From contig NZ_JABFDG010000001.1 of the NCBI RefSeq assembly GCF_013403955.1, forward strand, positions 496,001 to 560,000: a stretch of DNA of 64,000 bases. Direction: 5' to 3'. The notes beneath the pieces are model-generated. The model was not told where the DNA came from and made no database searches. It saw only the letters and a program-made list of their open reading frames with translations. Made by a program: the position numbers and the translations under genes. This document shows, in pieces, positions 47,202-55,158 of this stretch (positions are counted from its first letter, which is position 1; every line of letters starts with the position of its first letter). The stretch comes from Winogradskyella vidalii. GTDB lineage: Bacteria; Bacteroidota; Bacteroidia; Flavobacteriales; Flavobacteriaceae.

Positions 47202-47786
47202 ATGGCAGGTGTTGATATTATAGAAAGTGTGATTCCTATCTTTAAAGTTTATGGTGTTAAAAGTATCACGATGGATGATATTAGCCATAAACTTGGGATT
47301 TCAAAAAAAACCTTGTATGTTTATTATAAAGGCAAAGAGGATTTAGTGGAGCAAAGTGTTAAAGCAACTTTTGTAAAACACCATGTAGTTTTTCAAAGAA
47401 TATTAAGACGCGATATCTTAGCTCTTAAAAAAATTATTTTGTTGTATCGTTACGGAATTCGCCAATTAACATCCTATTCTACAACATTCTATTTAGAGTT
47501 GAAAAAGTATTATCCTAATGCATATCTTTATTATCAAAACGAACGCAGTTATATTACATTTACAATTATTTTAGATTTATTAAAAGAAGCGCAACAAGCG
47601 GGTGAAATTTTAGAAGAAGTGAATCTAGAATTGTACTGTAAATTAAATATGGATAAAATAGATACCTTATTGTTGGATGTGAAATTACATAATGACTACA
47701 GTATTTCTGAAATCGTAGATCACCTAGTGATTTATAGTTTAAGAGGCATTTTAGCAGAAAAAAATACGATAAAACCGTTACGATGA
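47202..47786 (+). CDS. TetR/AcrR-family transcriptional regulator
   Basis: The 194-residue protein has an N-terminal TetR-type helix-turn-helix (about 7-50: ESVIPIFKVYGVKSITMDDI then ISKKTLYVYYKGKEDLVEQ) and a helical ligand-binding domain. It lies 51 bp downstream of the outer-membrane channel on the same strand, so the efflux locus has two regulators, one at each end. It may control the pump or other genes in response to a small molecule; no palindrome next to it was identified. Confidence 0.88.
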   Translation: MAGVDIIESVIPIFKVYGVKSITMDDISHKLGISKKTLYVYYKGKEDLVEQSVKATFVKHHVVFQRILRRDILALKKIILLYRYGIRQLTSYSTTFYLELKKYYPNAYLYYQNERSYITFTIILDLLKEAQQAGEILEEVNLELYCKLNMDKIDTLLLDVKLHNDYSISEIVDHLVIYSLRGILAEKNTIKPLR

Positions 47787-47949
47787 AATTATTTAAATCG
47801 GTTGGTTGCGACTTGATTATTGCTAAAATTTCATCTAAAGAGGTAAACTATTAGTTCTTTAATAGCAATCTAACTGCCTTTAAACAAAATATATTTTGTT
47901 TTTTATCACGACTTAAAATGGAGAATAAGATTAATATATAGGCCTAATA

Positions 47950-49053
47950 ATGATTGAGTTTTTAGAAACATACAAACACCATCTCATCTATATTGTAACT
48001 GTTATTGCTATTGTAATAGCATTACATTTTCTAACCAATATTATTAATAAGTGGTTGCTTAAAAGGGAAGCCATACGGCTTTCTGATGTTCCGGTAAAGT
48101 CAATGCGTTTAATTAAACGCGTGCTAAATATTTTATGGCTGGTGCTAGGACTTATTGCCTTAAGTTTTGTTTTTGTAGATAGCGATAAAAATCAGGTCCT
48201 TAAAGATTATTTTAAACTAGCAAGTTACTTAGGTGTAATTACGGTTTTTACAATTCTCTCTGCCACCATATGTAACCTTTGGTTTAAACATAAGATAGAA
48301 GAAAAGGTAACTCAAAATTTTGATCCTACAACCTATAAGTTTTTAAGGTACGTTGTTGTTTTCTGTATTTGTTTTTTAGGATTACTTTTTGGTTTAATGG
48401 CATTTCCTTCTTTGCGAGGTGTTGCTCAGACGGCTTTAGGTGGGGCAGGAGTAATAGCAATAATCGCAGGTGTAGCATCACAAGAAGCCTTGTCTAATTT
48501 AGTAGGTGGTATTTTTATTATTTCTTTTAAACCTTTTAAAATTGGTGATGTTGTTAAAATAAGCGATACCATGGTTGGCACTGTAACCGATATCACTTTA
48601 AGACATACAGTGATAAGAAATTTTGAAAACAAAATGATTGTCATTCCTAATGCTGTTATCAATAAAGAAAAATTGATTAATTACGACTTAGGAGAACTAA
48701 AATGTTGTGAGCATATTGAAATGGGTATTACATATGATAGTAATATCGATTTGGCAAAGAAAATTCTTCGAGAAGAATGTGAAAATCATCCTTTAATTCA
48801 TGATAATAGAACGGAACTCGATTTAAAAGAAGGAAAACCGATGGTTAAAACAGCGTTGACAAAATTTAACGATTCATCAATAACCATCAGAGCTTGGGCG
48901 TGGTCGTCTAGTTTTGGCAATTCATTTACTTTAAAATGCGATGTGTATGAAAGCACAAAAAAACGTTTTGATAAAGAAGGTATTGGTTTAGCTTTTCCAA
49001 CCAGAACGCTATATATGGCAAATGAAGTCAACGTGCAAAATCATAAAGAATGA
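47950..49053 (+). CDS. MscS-family mechanosensitive channel
   Basis: The 367-residue protein has about four membrane helices and an MscS core: the pore helix AGVIAIIAGVASQEALSNLVGGIFI, followed by the beta domain VKISDTMVGTVTDITLRHTVIRNFENKMIVIPNAVI and an alpha/beta C-terminal domain. These channels open under membrane tension and release solutes in osmotic downshock. The stop overlaps the ATG of the histidine kinase at 49050 by 4 bp, so the channel and the sigma-54 two-component system are probably co-translated, an arrangement that suggests a link of osmotic or envelope state to that system. Confidence 0.92.
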   Translation: MIEFLETYKHHLIYIVTVIAIVIALHFLTNIINKWLLKREAIRLSDVPVKSMRLIKRVLNILWLVLGLIALSFVFVDSDKNQVLKDYFKLASYLGVITVFTILSATICNLWFKHKIEEKVTQNFDPTTYKFLRYVVVFCICFLGLLFGLMAFPSLRGVAQTALGGAGVIAIIAGVASQEALSNLVGGIFIISFKPFKIGDVVKISDTMVGTVTDITLRHTVIRNFENKMIVIPNAVINKEKLINYDLGELKCCEHIEMGITYDSNIDLAKKILREECENHPLIHDNRTELDLKEGKPMVKTALTKFNDSSITIRAWAWSSSFGNSFTLKCDVYESTKKRFDKEGIGLAFPTRTLYMANEVNVQNHKE

Positions 49054-50144
49054 GTGCCGCTGAAACAGCTTTAAAAGAGCGTATTAAAGAATTGACATGT
49101 TTGTATGAGGTCTCGTCAATCATAGGTAATACGGATGCGGATTTGTTAGAGGATACCTTAAAAGCGATTACCCTTAGTTTAAATAAAGCATTTAAAAATC
49201 CTCAAAAAACAACGGTTAGCATCACAACGGAAAACGTGTCGGTTTTTTCTAATAACCGAACTATTGATAGCAGTTTTTCAATACAATCTGATATAAAAAC
49301 CTTTAATGACCATAGAGGACAACTAACGGCATATCTTGAAGTGTCAGATGAGACACATAATACATTTTTACCAGAAGAGCAATTACTTCTAAATAATATC
49401 GCTTTAAAAATAGGGTCACTATTAGAACATATAGAAATTAAAAAAAATGAAACCTCTTTAAGGCGGCAGATGCAACATGTGGGACGTTTAGAGATTTTAG
49501 GCGAAATTACTGCAGGAATTGCCCATGAAATTAACACGCCTTTAGCTAATATTTTAGGCTTTGCTGAATTGATAAAAAGCGACTTAAAAGCTAATAAGCA
49601 ATCGTTAGAAGATGTTGATAAAATAATTCAAAATGCTATTTTTTCAAGAGAAGTGGTTAAAAAATTGATGTTTTTTTCTTGTGAAATGCCTCAGGAAATG
49701 AAGCAAATCAATTGTGTTCCAACCATTAAAAATGCCATTAAATTATTAGATGCAACGTTTAGAAAAGAACAAGTAAAATATAAGGTTAACATTCATGATG
49801 ACGAAATATGGTTACGTGCCGATCCCATCCAATTGCAACAAATTATTTTTAATTTATTAATCAATGCCATTTATTTTTCACCCAAAAATGGATTGGTGAC
49901 TATTGAAGCCAAAACCACTAAAAAAGAAATTATTTTAAAGATTTCCGATGAAGGTAAAGGGTTTAGTACTGATGATTTGTCGAAGATTTTTCAACCTTTT
50001 TTTACCACAAAACCTATAGGTGAAGGCTCTGGATTAGGATTGAGTGTAGTACACGGAATTGTGGCCTCTCATAAAGGGAGTATTGTGGCTAAAAACAATA
50101 AAAATAAAGGTGCTATCTTTACCATAACACTTCCAAAAGATTGA
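49050..50144 (+). CDS. Cytosolic histidine kinase (GAF-like sensor)
   Basis: The 364-residue kinase has no membrane helix. An N-terminal GAF-like region (about 10-130) precedes a short coiled coil, a HisKA-type domain with phospho-acceptor His159 (AGIAHEINTPLANILG) and a HATPase domain with N box QIIFNLLINAIYF and G boxes SDEGKGFS and GEGSGLGLSVVHG, typical of NtrB/AtoS-type kinases paired with sigma-54 activators. It overlaps the MscS gene by 4 bp and lies 9 bp before the regulator at 50154. The sensed signal is unknown. Confidence 0.92.
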   Translation: MSAAETALKERIKELTCLYEVSSIIGNTDADLLEDTLKAITLSLNKAFKNPQKTTVSITTENVSVFSNNRTIDSSFSIQSDIKTFNDHRGQLTAYLEVSDETHNTFLPEEQLLLNNIALKIGSLLEHIEIKKNETSLRRQMQHVGRLEILGEITAGIAHEINTPLANILGFAELIKSDLKANKQSLEDVDKIIQNAIFSREVVKKLMFFSCEMPQEMKQINCVPTIKNAIKLLDATFRKEQVKYKVNIHDDEIWLRADPIQLQQIIFNLLINAIYFSPKNGLVTIEAKTTKKEIILKISDEGKGFSTDDLSKIFQPFFTTKPIGEGSGLGLSVVHGIVASHKGSIVAKNNKNKGAIFTITLPKD

Positions 50145-50153
50145 TTTTATAAT

Positions 50154-51482
50154 ATGCAGTTACGCAAAGAAAACATATTAATTGTTGATGATGATGTAAA
50201 TATTTTAGAGCTACTTCAGCGTCATTTACAATCATGGAATTACCATACGTTTAAAGCGGTTTCGGTTAAGGAAGCAGTAACGATATTACGAGACACCTCC
50301 ATCGATTTATTAATTACCGACTTAAAAATGCCAGAAATTGATGGCTTTGAACTCATAAAATTTGTGTCGGAACATTATCCTAAATTACCAAAATTAGTCA
50401 TTACAGGTTATCCATCCGTTCAAGATTCTTTAACAGCGATTAAATCTGGAGTGGTAGATTATTTAACCAAACCATTTACAAAAGCCGAATTAAAAACGGC
50501 CCTTTCAAAATCTTTAAAAATTTCTGAATCTCAAGCCGAACAGAAAAAAAAGCCTTTAGGTAATTCAACTAATGTTTATGGGGATATTATTGGGCATTCC
50601 GAAAAAATCAACAGCATTATACAAATTATAGAGCGCGTTAAAGATAATAAGGCTACTGTTTTTATTAAAGGTGAAAGTGGAACCGGAAAAGAATTAGTAG
50701 CGCGAGCTATTCATTATCAAGGCAAATTTTCTAGAGCGCCATTTATAGCTGTTAATTGCGGTGCCATACCAGAAAATCTCTTAGAAGCCGAGTTGTTTGG
50801 TTATACAAAAGGGGCTTTTACAGGAGCAGAATCTAATCGGAATGGTTTTTTTCAAGCGGCCCATGGTGGTACAATATTTTTAGATGAAATTGGTAATGCT
50901 TCTTTAGCTGTGCAATCGCGTTTATTACGAGTATTGCAGGAGAAAGAAGTGCTTAAAGTGGGGTCTAATCAACCCGAAAAAATTGATGTTAGAATTATAG
51001 CAGCAACCAATAACGACTTGCGAGAAATGATTGTCAACAAGACGTTTAGAGACGATTTGTTTTATCGATTAACTGTGGTCGAGATTGCCATTGCACCATT
51101 ACGAGAACGCAAAGAGGATATTACACCTCTAATTGATAAATTTCTCTTTAAATATGGAATTGAGTACAAAGATCGTTTTGTGAAAGCTAGTCCCGAAGCC
51201 TTAGCAGTTTTAAAACGTTATGATTGGCCAGGAAATATTAGAGAATTAGAAAACAGCATTCAGCGTGCTGTTATTATGTGCGATACGATCATTGAAGTAG
51301 AACATTTACCGGCACATTTAAAATATACTTTAGATTTTTCTTCAGATGAACTTCAACCACTAAAGGTGATTGAAAGACAGCATATCGAAAAAGTAATGCG
51401 AGCAACAGGAAATAATAAAACCAAGGCCGCAGAAATTCTTCAAATAGACCGAAAAACGATTCGGCAAAAACTTTCAGAATAA
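50154..51482 (+). CDS. Sigma-54-dependent response regulator (NtrC/AtoC type)
   Basis: The 442-residue protein has a receiver domain with phospho-acceptor Asp56 (LLITDLKMPEIDGF), an AAA+ domain with Walker A GESGTGKE (173-180) and the sigma-54 contact loop GAFTGA (220-225), Walker B GGTIFLDEIG, and a C-terminal Fis-type HTH (NNKTKAAEILQIDRKTIRQKL). It activates RNA polymerase with sigma-54 at -24/-12 promoters. It is encoded right after its likely kinase. About 25-50 bp after its stop lie two repeated sites and about 135 bp after it a sigma-54 promoter, so it probably drives the downstream genes. Confidence 0.95.
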   Translation: MQLRKENILIVDDDVNILELLQRHLQSWNYHTFKAVSVKEAVTILRDTSIDLLITDLKMPEIDGFELIKFVSEHYPKLPKLVITGYPSVQDSLTAIKSGVVDYLTKPFTKAELKTALSKSLKISESQAEQKKKPLGNSTNVYGDIIGHSEKINSIIQIIERVKDNKATVFIKGESGTGKELVARAIHYQGKFSRAPFIAVNCGAIPENLLEAELFGYTKGAFTGAESNRNGFFQAAHGGTIFLDEIGNASLAVQSRLLRVLQEKEVLKVGSNQPEKIDVRIIAATNNDLREMIVNKTFRDDLFYRLTVVEIAIAPLRERKEDITPLIDKFLFKYGIEYKDRFVKASPEALAVLKRYDWPGNIRELENSIQRAVIMCDTIIEVEHLPAHLKYTLDFSSDELQPLKVIERQHIEKVMRATGNNKTKAAEILQIDRKTIRQKLSE

Positions 51483-51506
51483 CACCTTATTACTGGTACA
51501 TTTTTA

Positions 51507-51535
51507 CCCAGCTGAGTAATTTGGTCCCAGCTGAG
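51507..51535 (+). promoter_or_regulatory. Two direct repeats CCCAGCTGAG, probable activator sites
   Basis: CCCAGCTGAG occurs at 51507 and 51526, a 19-bp pitch (nearly two helical turns). Each has a CAGCTG palindrome core. They lie about 84-112 bp before the -24 element at 51619, the normal distance for upstream sites of a sigma-54 activator such as that of 50154. Confidence 0.72.
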
Positions 51536-51618
51536 ACTTTGTGATATTTCTTTCCAAATTACAGAAACGCTTTATACATCGGCTATCTAAGCTTTTAAAA
51601 TTATATAAGTTTTTTTTC

Positions 51619-51632
51619 GGCATGCACTTTGC
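51619..51632 (+). promoter_or_regulatory. Sigma-54 promoter (GG-N10-GC)
   Basis: GG at 51619-51620 and GC at 51631-51632 are ten bases apart, inside GGCAT...TTGCC, matching the -24 TGGCA and -12 TTGC elements. Transcription would start near 51644, about 32 bases before the ATG of the four-cysteine protein. Confidence 0.75.
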
Positions 51633-51675
51633 CATTGTAATTAGACGCATTTTGATAACAATTCAAATGTAATTC

Positions 51676-51789
51676 ATGAGTAGTGTACGCTTTAATATTT
51701 GTCCGACCTGTGTGTATCGTAATCACTGTGTTTTAACTACACAGAAAGACAAAGTATGGGCTTGCAGTGAGTATGAAGAGGATCCCTAA
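51676..51789 (+). CDS. 37-residue four-cysteine (zinc-ribbon-like) protein
   Basis: This short frame encodes a 37-residue protein with cysteines at 9, 12, 18 and 30 (C-x2-C-x5-C-x11-C), the first pair in ICPTC, ending with acidic SEYEEDP. The spacing suggests a tiny metal site (zinc or iron), like small rubredoxin- or ribbon-type proteins, but I do not know the family or function. The ATG is about 32 bases after the predicted sigma-54 start, and the stop is 91 bp before gdhA, so it is probably the first gene of the sigma-54 transcript. Confidence 0.72.
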   Translation: MSSVRFNICPTCVYRNHCVLTTQKDKVWACSEYEEDP

Positions 51790-51880
51790 ATTAAAAATCT
51801 ATTTAAAACCGTTGGTCTACAATAGATATTAGAATTTATTGGTCTTCAAAAAAAATTAAAAAAACAACAAAATTAAACCC

Positions 51881-53182
51881 ATGGGGAAAGTAAAAACAAT
51901 TAAAAAAACAGCGGAAAAGAAGGTGCCTTTAACAGGGATGATGGAAAATGTAATGAAGCAGTTTGATAAGGCTGCCGATCGTATTAACCTACATCCTAAT
52001 ATTAAAAAAATCTTAAGCATCACCAATAATGAGATCTTAGTCAATTTTCCAGTAAAAATGGATAATGGTGATGTTGAAATTTTTACAGGGTACCGCGTTC
52101 AGCACAATGGTGCTTTAGGGCCTTATAAAGGCGGTTTGCGTTACCATCCAACTGTAGATTTAGATGCGGCAAGAGCTCTAGCGATGTGGATGACCTGGAA
52201 ATCGTCACTGGCAGGTTTACCGTATGGTGGCGGAAAAGGGGGCATTAAAATTGATCCAACTAAATATTCGCAATCAGAATTAGAGCGTATCACAAGGCGT
52301 TTCACGTTTGCTTTGGCTGATAATATTGGTCCTGAACACGATATACCAGCACCAGATGTTAATACCAACAGTCAAACAATGGCCTGGATTGCAGATACCT
52401 ATATGAGTACCCGACCACCTGCTCAACGTTCTGCAAATCAGCATGTCGTTACAGGTAAACCTGATGGAAGCGGCGGTTTAGAAGGAAGAGATCGTGCTAC
52501 AGGATTTGGTGTTTATCTTACCATAAAATTTTGGGCCGAAAAGAAAGGTATAGATTTAAATGGTAAAAAATACATTGTTCAAGGGTTTGGTAATGTAGGG
52601 TATTGGGCGTCTCATTTTTTAGAAAAAGATGGGGCTAAATTAGTAGGGGTTCAGGATGCCTTTGGAAGTATTCAAAATCAAAAAGGGATAAGTGTAGAAG
52701 ACCTTTTTAATTATAGTTCAGCCACTAAAAGTATTGTAGGATTTGCAAATTCTAATGCGGTAGAAGCAGATGAGTTTTTTGCTATAGATTGTGATATCTG
52801 TATTCCAGCTGCTTTAGGAAATCAAATAACAAAAGAAAATGCACCAAAAATTAAAGCGAAACTGATTGCTGAAGGTGCTAATGGTCCAACAAATGTTGAA
52901 GGAGAAAACATATTGTTAGAGCGCGATATCACCATTATTCCAGATATTTTATGTAATTCAGGAGGTGTCATTGGAAGTTACTTTGAATGGTTACAAAACA
53001 GAAGTGGAGAAGTTTGGCATCTAGAGGAAGTGATGGATAAATTAGAGAATAAACTAAAAGGCTCATTCAATAAGGTTTTTGATTATGCCGTACGAGAAGA
53101 TATCGATATGAGAACTGCAGCGTTTTGTATTGCTATAGAACGAATTGAAAGAGCTTACGTACAACGTGGAATTTTTCCATAG
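51881..53182 (+). CDS. gdhA: Glu/Leu/Phe/Val dehydrogenase (glutamate dehydrogenase)
   Basis: The 433-residue enzyme interconverts glutamate and 2-oxoglutarate plus ammonia. It has the substrate-binding region with the Lys in LAGLPYGGGKGGIKIDP, GYRVQHNGALGPYKGGLRYHP, and a Rossmann domain with GFGNVGYW. The catalytic Asp lies in IPAPDVNTN. Length is normal. Coenzyme choice cannot be read with certainty. It follows the four-cysteine gene and a sigma-54 promoter; placing a nitrogen enzyme under a sigma-54 regulator is a well-known theme in other bacteria. Confidence 0.94.
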   Translation: MGKVKTIKKTAEKKVPLTGMMENVMKQFDKAADRINLHPNIKKILSITNNEILVNFPVKMDNGDVEIFTGYRVQHNGALGPYKGGLRYHPTVDLDAARALAMWMTWKSSLAGLPYGGGKGGIKIDPTKYSQSELERITRRFTFALADNIGPEHDIPAPDVNTNSQTMAWIADTYMSTRPPAQRSANQHVVTGKPDGSGGLEGRDRATGFGVYLTIKFWAEKKGIDLNGKKYIVQGFGNVGYWASHFLEKDGAKLVGVQDAFGSIQNQKGISVEDLFNYSSATKSIVGFANSNAVEADEFFAIDCDICIPAALGNQITKENAPKIKAKLIAEGANGPTNVEGENILLERDITIIPDILCNSGGVIGSYFEWLQNRSGEVWHLEEVMDKLENKLKGSFNKVFDYAVREDIDMRTAAFCIAIERIERAYVQRGIFP

Positions 53183-53208
53183 GATTTGTAATTTAAAATA
53201 AATATGAA

Positions 53209-53628
53209 ATGAAATATGGAAGTATAATATTAGAAAAGAAGGAATATGTTTATTTAAAACGTTTATTAAATATATCAGGATACGCAGCAAATCAAGGCAT
53301 GCAAAAATGTTTAATAACCTTAGCAGAAGAGTTAAAAACAGCACAAATTCTAGATGATAGTCAAATGCCAGATGATGTAATAAGGTTTAATAGTTTAGTT
53401 AGCTTAGTTTTTGAAAATGGTATAGAAAAACAATTGCGTTTAGTCATCCCTTCAGAGCGAGATATAAAACAAAATAAAATTTCTATACTTACCCCAATGG
53501 GGTCTGGGTTAATAGGGTATTCAACAGGTGATACTATTGTTTGGGATTTTCCTGCGGGAAAACAAAATCTTAAAATTATAGCTGTAGAACGTGAAGACGC
53601 TTTTAGCGATACCGATTTAGTCATCTAA
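53209..53628 (+). CDS. GreA/GreB-type transcription elongation factor family protein (Rnk-like)
   Basis: The 139-residue protein has a GreA/GreB C-terminal FKBP-like domain (about 60-135: SLVSLVFENGIEKQLRLVIPSE, ISILTPMGSGLIGYSTGDTIVWDFP). The N-terminal part is only about 50 residues of helix without the long coiled coil with acidic tip of true GreA, so it is closer to Rnk, which binds RNA polymerase but does not stimulate cleavage. It follows gdhA by 26 bp and precedes an unknown gene by 12 bp. Confidence 0.85.
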   Translation: MKYGSIILEKKEYVYLKRLLNISGYAANQGMQKCLITLAEELKTAQILDDSQMPDDVIRFNSLVSLVFENGIEKQLRLVIPSERDIKQNKISILTPMGSGLIGYSTGDTIVWDFPAGKQNLKIIAVEREDAFSDTDLVI

Positions 53629-53640
53629 AACTTAAACGTA

Positions 53641-54039
53641 ATGGGAACTCTTAAAACAAAAATATTTGATCATGATACAGATGTCGATGTTACACATAAA
53701 ATTAATTCAGTAGAACTTAACAATTGGATTGCTCATTTAAATTATGTAGAAGCAGAATTGGTTAATTTTATAAGACTTTGTACTAAGGAATTCAGGCAAA
53801 AGTTAAAAGACGAGAGTATTAAAGAACGTTTTAAAACCTTAAAAGTTAAAAACGAAACCATGCTGACGCTACTTAATACTTATGCCAATTCTAGAACTCA
53901 TATTGTAGAATGTGAAGATTCCCATTGTGATATGACCTATATTTCAGAGCATGAGAGTTTTCGTAAAAGTTACTTAAATCATATCGAACAATACAGAGGA
54001 CTTAAAAATAATTTTTTTAATAACGTGTTGGGTGACTGA
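53641..54039 (+). CDS. Conserved-looking protein of unknown function
   Basis: I do not recognise this 132-residue cytoplasmic protein. It is rich in helix-forming residues, with a likely coiled stretch (FIRLCTKEFRQKLKDESI), a Cys pair in CEDSHCDM near residue 106, and a C-terminal helix ending NNFFNNVLGD. The region may bind metal or partners. It lies 12 bp after the Gre-like gene and ends before a terminator at 54115, so it closes the gdhA unit. Confidence 0.7.
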   Translation: MGTLKTKIFDHDTDVDVTHKINSVELNNWIAHLNYVEAELVNFIRLCTKEFRQKLKDESIKERFKTLKVKNETMLTLLNTYANSRTHIVECEDSHCDMTYISEHESFRKSYLNHIEQYRGLKNNFFNNVLGD

Positions 54040-54114
54040 AACAAGTGACAGACCAAAATTAAAAGATTGACTCAGTAAATTTATAGCTGATAAAAAGTCA
54101 AAAAAATGGTATAT

Positions 54115-54148
54115 AAAAACCGTGGAAACTAATTTTCACGGTTTTTTT
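54115..54148 (+). terminator. Terminator ending the gdhA unit
   Basis: AAAAACCGTG pairs with CACGGTTTTT around a partly paired loop and is followed by Ts. It lies between converging genes (54039 plus, 54166 minus) and can serve both. Confidence 0.87.
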
Positions 54149-54165
54149 GTGATTTATTATTCAAG

Positions 54166-55137
54166 CTATGATGGTTGTCTAATCTGATCCATAACCCAAG
54201 CAGTATGTACAGCAGTTGTTCCCGTTGAAGGATGTTGAGATTGTTGTAATAAGTGCTTTTTTATATTTTCAACATGATACATTTGAATATGTTTTGGATT
54301 GGGAATAGTTATGCTTTCTGATTGACCGTTTTGTTCAATTATAATTGGCTTTTCGTCAAATACAGAAAATTGAATTTTTCCATTATTTCCATAAATTTGC
54401 ACATGGTCTTCCCGTGTTTCCGTTCCAAAATTCCAACTTCCAGAACCTGTCACTCCCGATTTATGTAACCAGTTTGCCGTTACTGCATCTTGTGCAGAAT
54501 ACAAACCTTGCTGATTGGTAGCAATCCCATTGGCTACAGAATAATCGCCCAATAAATAAGCAAATAAATCTAATCCGTGCGAAGCTAAATCGTCAAAATA
54601 ACCAGCAGGAGCAATGTTGGCATCTGTACGCCAATTGTAAGTTTTAGATACATCAATAGCATTGGTAGGTTTACTTAAGTGCCAATTAATATGCCTAATT
54701 GTTCCAATTTTATTCGCGTCAATCCAAGATCTTACTTGTGTAAACCGTGGTAAGGAACGTCTATAGTAGGCGACAAATAATGGTATGTTTTTAGCTAAAA
54801 ACGCATTGTTGATTGTTATACAAGCGTCATGCGATGGAGCCATAGGTTTTTCGATACAACAAATTTTTCCAGCTTTAGCAACTTTTAAAGCATAATAGGC
54901 ATGTGAGTCTGGCGGTGTCGCGATGTAAATAGCGTCAATTTTAGGGTCATTAATAAGAGCATCAGCATCTGTATAATACTTTGGTACATTATGTCTTTTG
55001 GCATAGTCTTCTGCTTTAGTTGCTGTTCTTCGCATGACGGCACTGAGCTTAAAACCTTCTGTGTTCTGATAGGCTGGACCACTCTTGAGTTCCGTTACGT
55101 TTCCGCAGCCAATAATTCCCCAATGGTAAGTGCGCAT
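54166..55137 (-). CDS. Gfo/Idh/MocA-family oxidoreductase
   Basis: The 323-residue protein starts with a Rossmann fold (YHWGIIGCGNVTE, GxGxxT type) and has the family's Lys in CIEKPMA, followed by a C-terminal alpha/beta domain. Such enzymes oxidise or reduce sugars and inositol with NAD(P). Substrate is unknown. It is 21 bp downstream of a FucP-like sugar transporter on the same strand, so the pair probably takes up and processes a sugar or sugar acid. Confidence 0.9.
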   Translation of the reverse strand: MRTYHWGIIGCGNVTELKSGPAYQNTEGFKLSAVMRRTATKAEDYAKRHNVPKYYTDADALINDPKIDAIYIATPPDSHAYYALKVAKAGKICCIEKPMAPSHDACITINNAFLAKNIPLFVAYYRRSLPRFTQVRSWIDANKIGTIRHINWHLSKPTNAIDVSKTYNWRTDANIAPAGYFDDLASHGLDLFAYLLGDYSVANGIATNQQGLYSAQDAVTANWLHKSGVTGSGSWNFGTETREDHVQIYGNNGKIQFSVFDEKPIIIEQNGQSESITIPNPKHIQMYHVENIKKHLLQQSQHPSTGTTAVHTAWVMDQIRQPS

Positions 55138-55158
55138 GGTTATAGGTAATTTAGAAGT

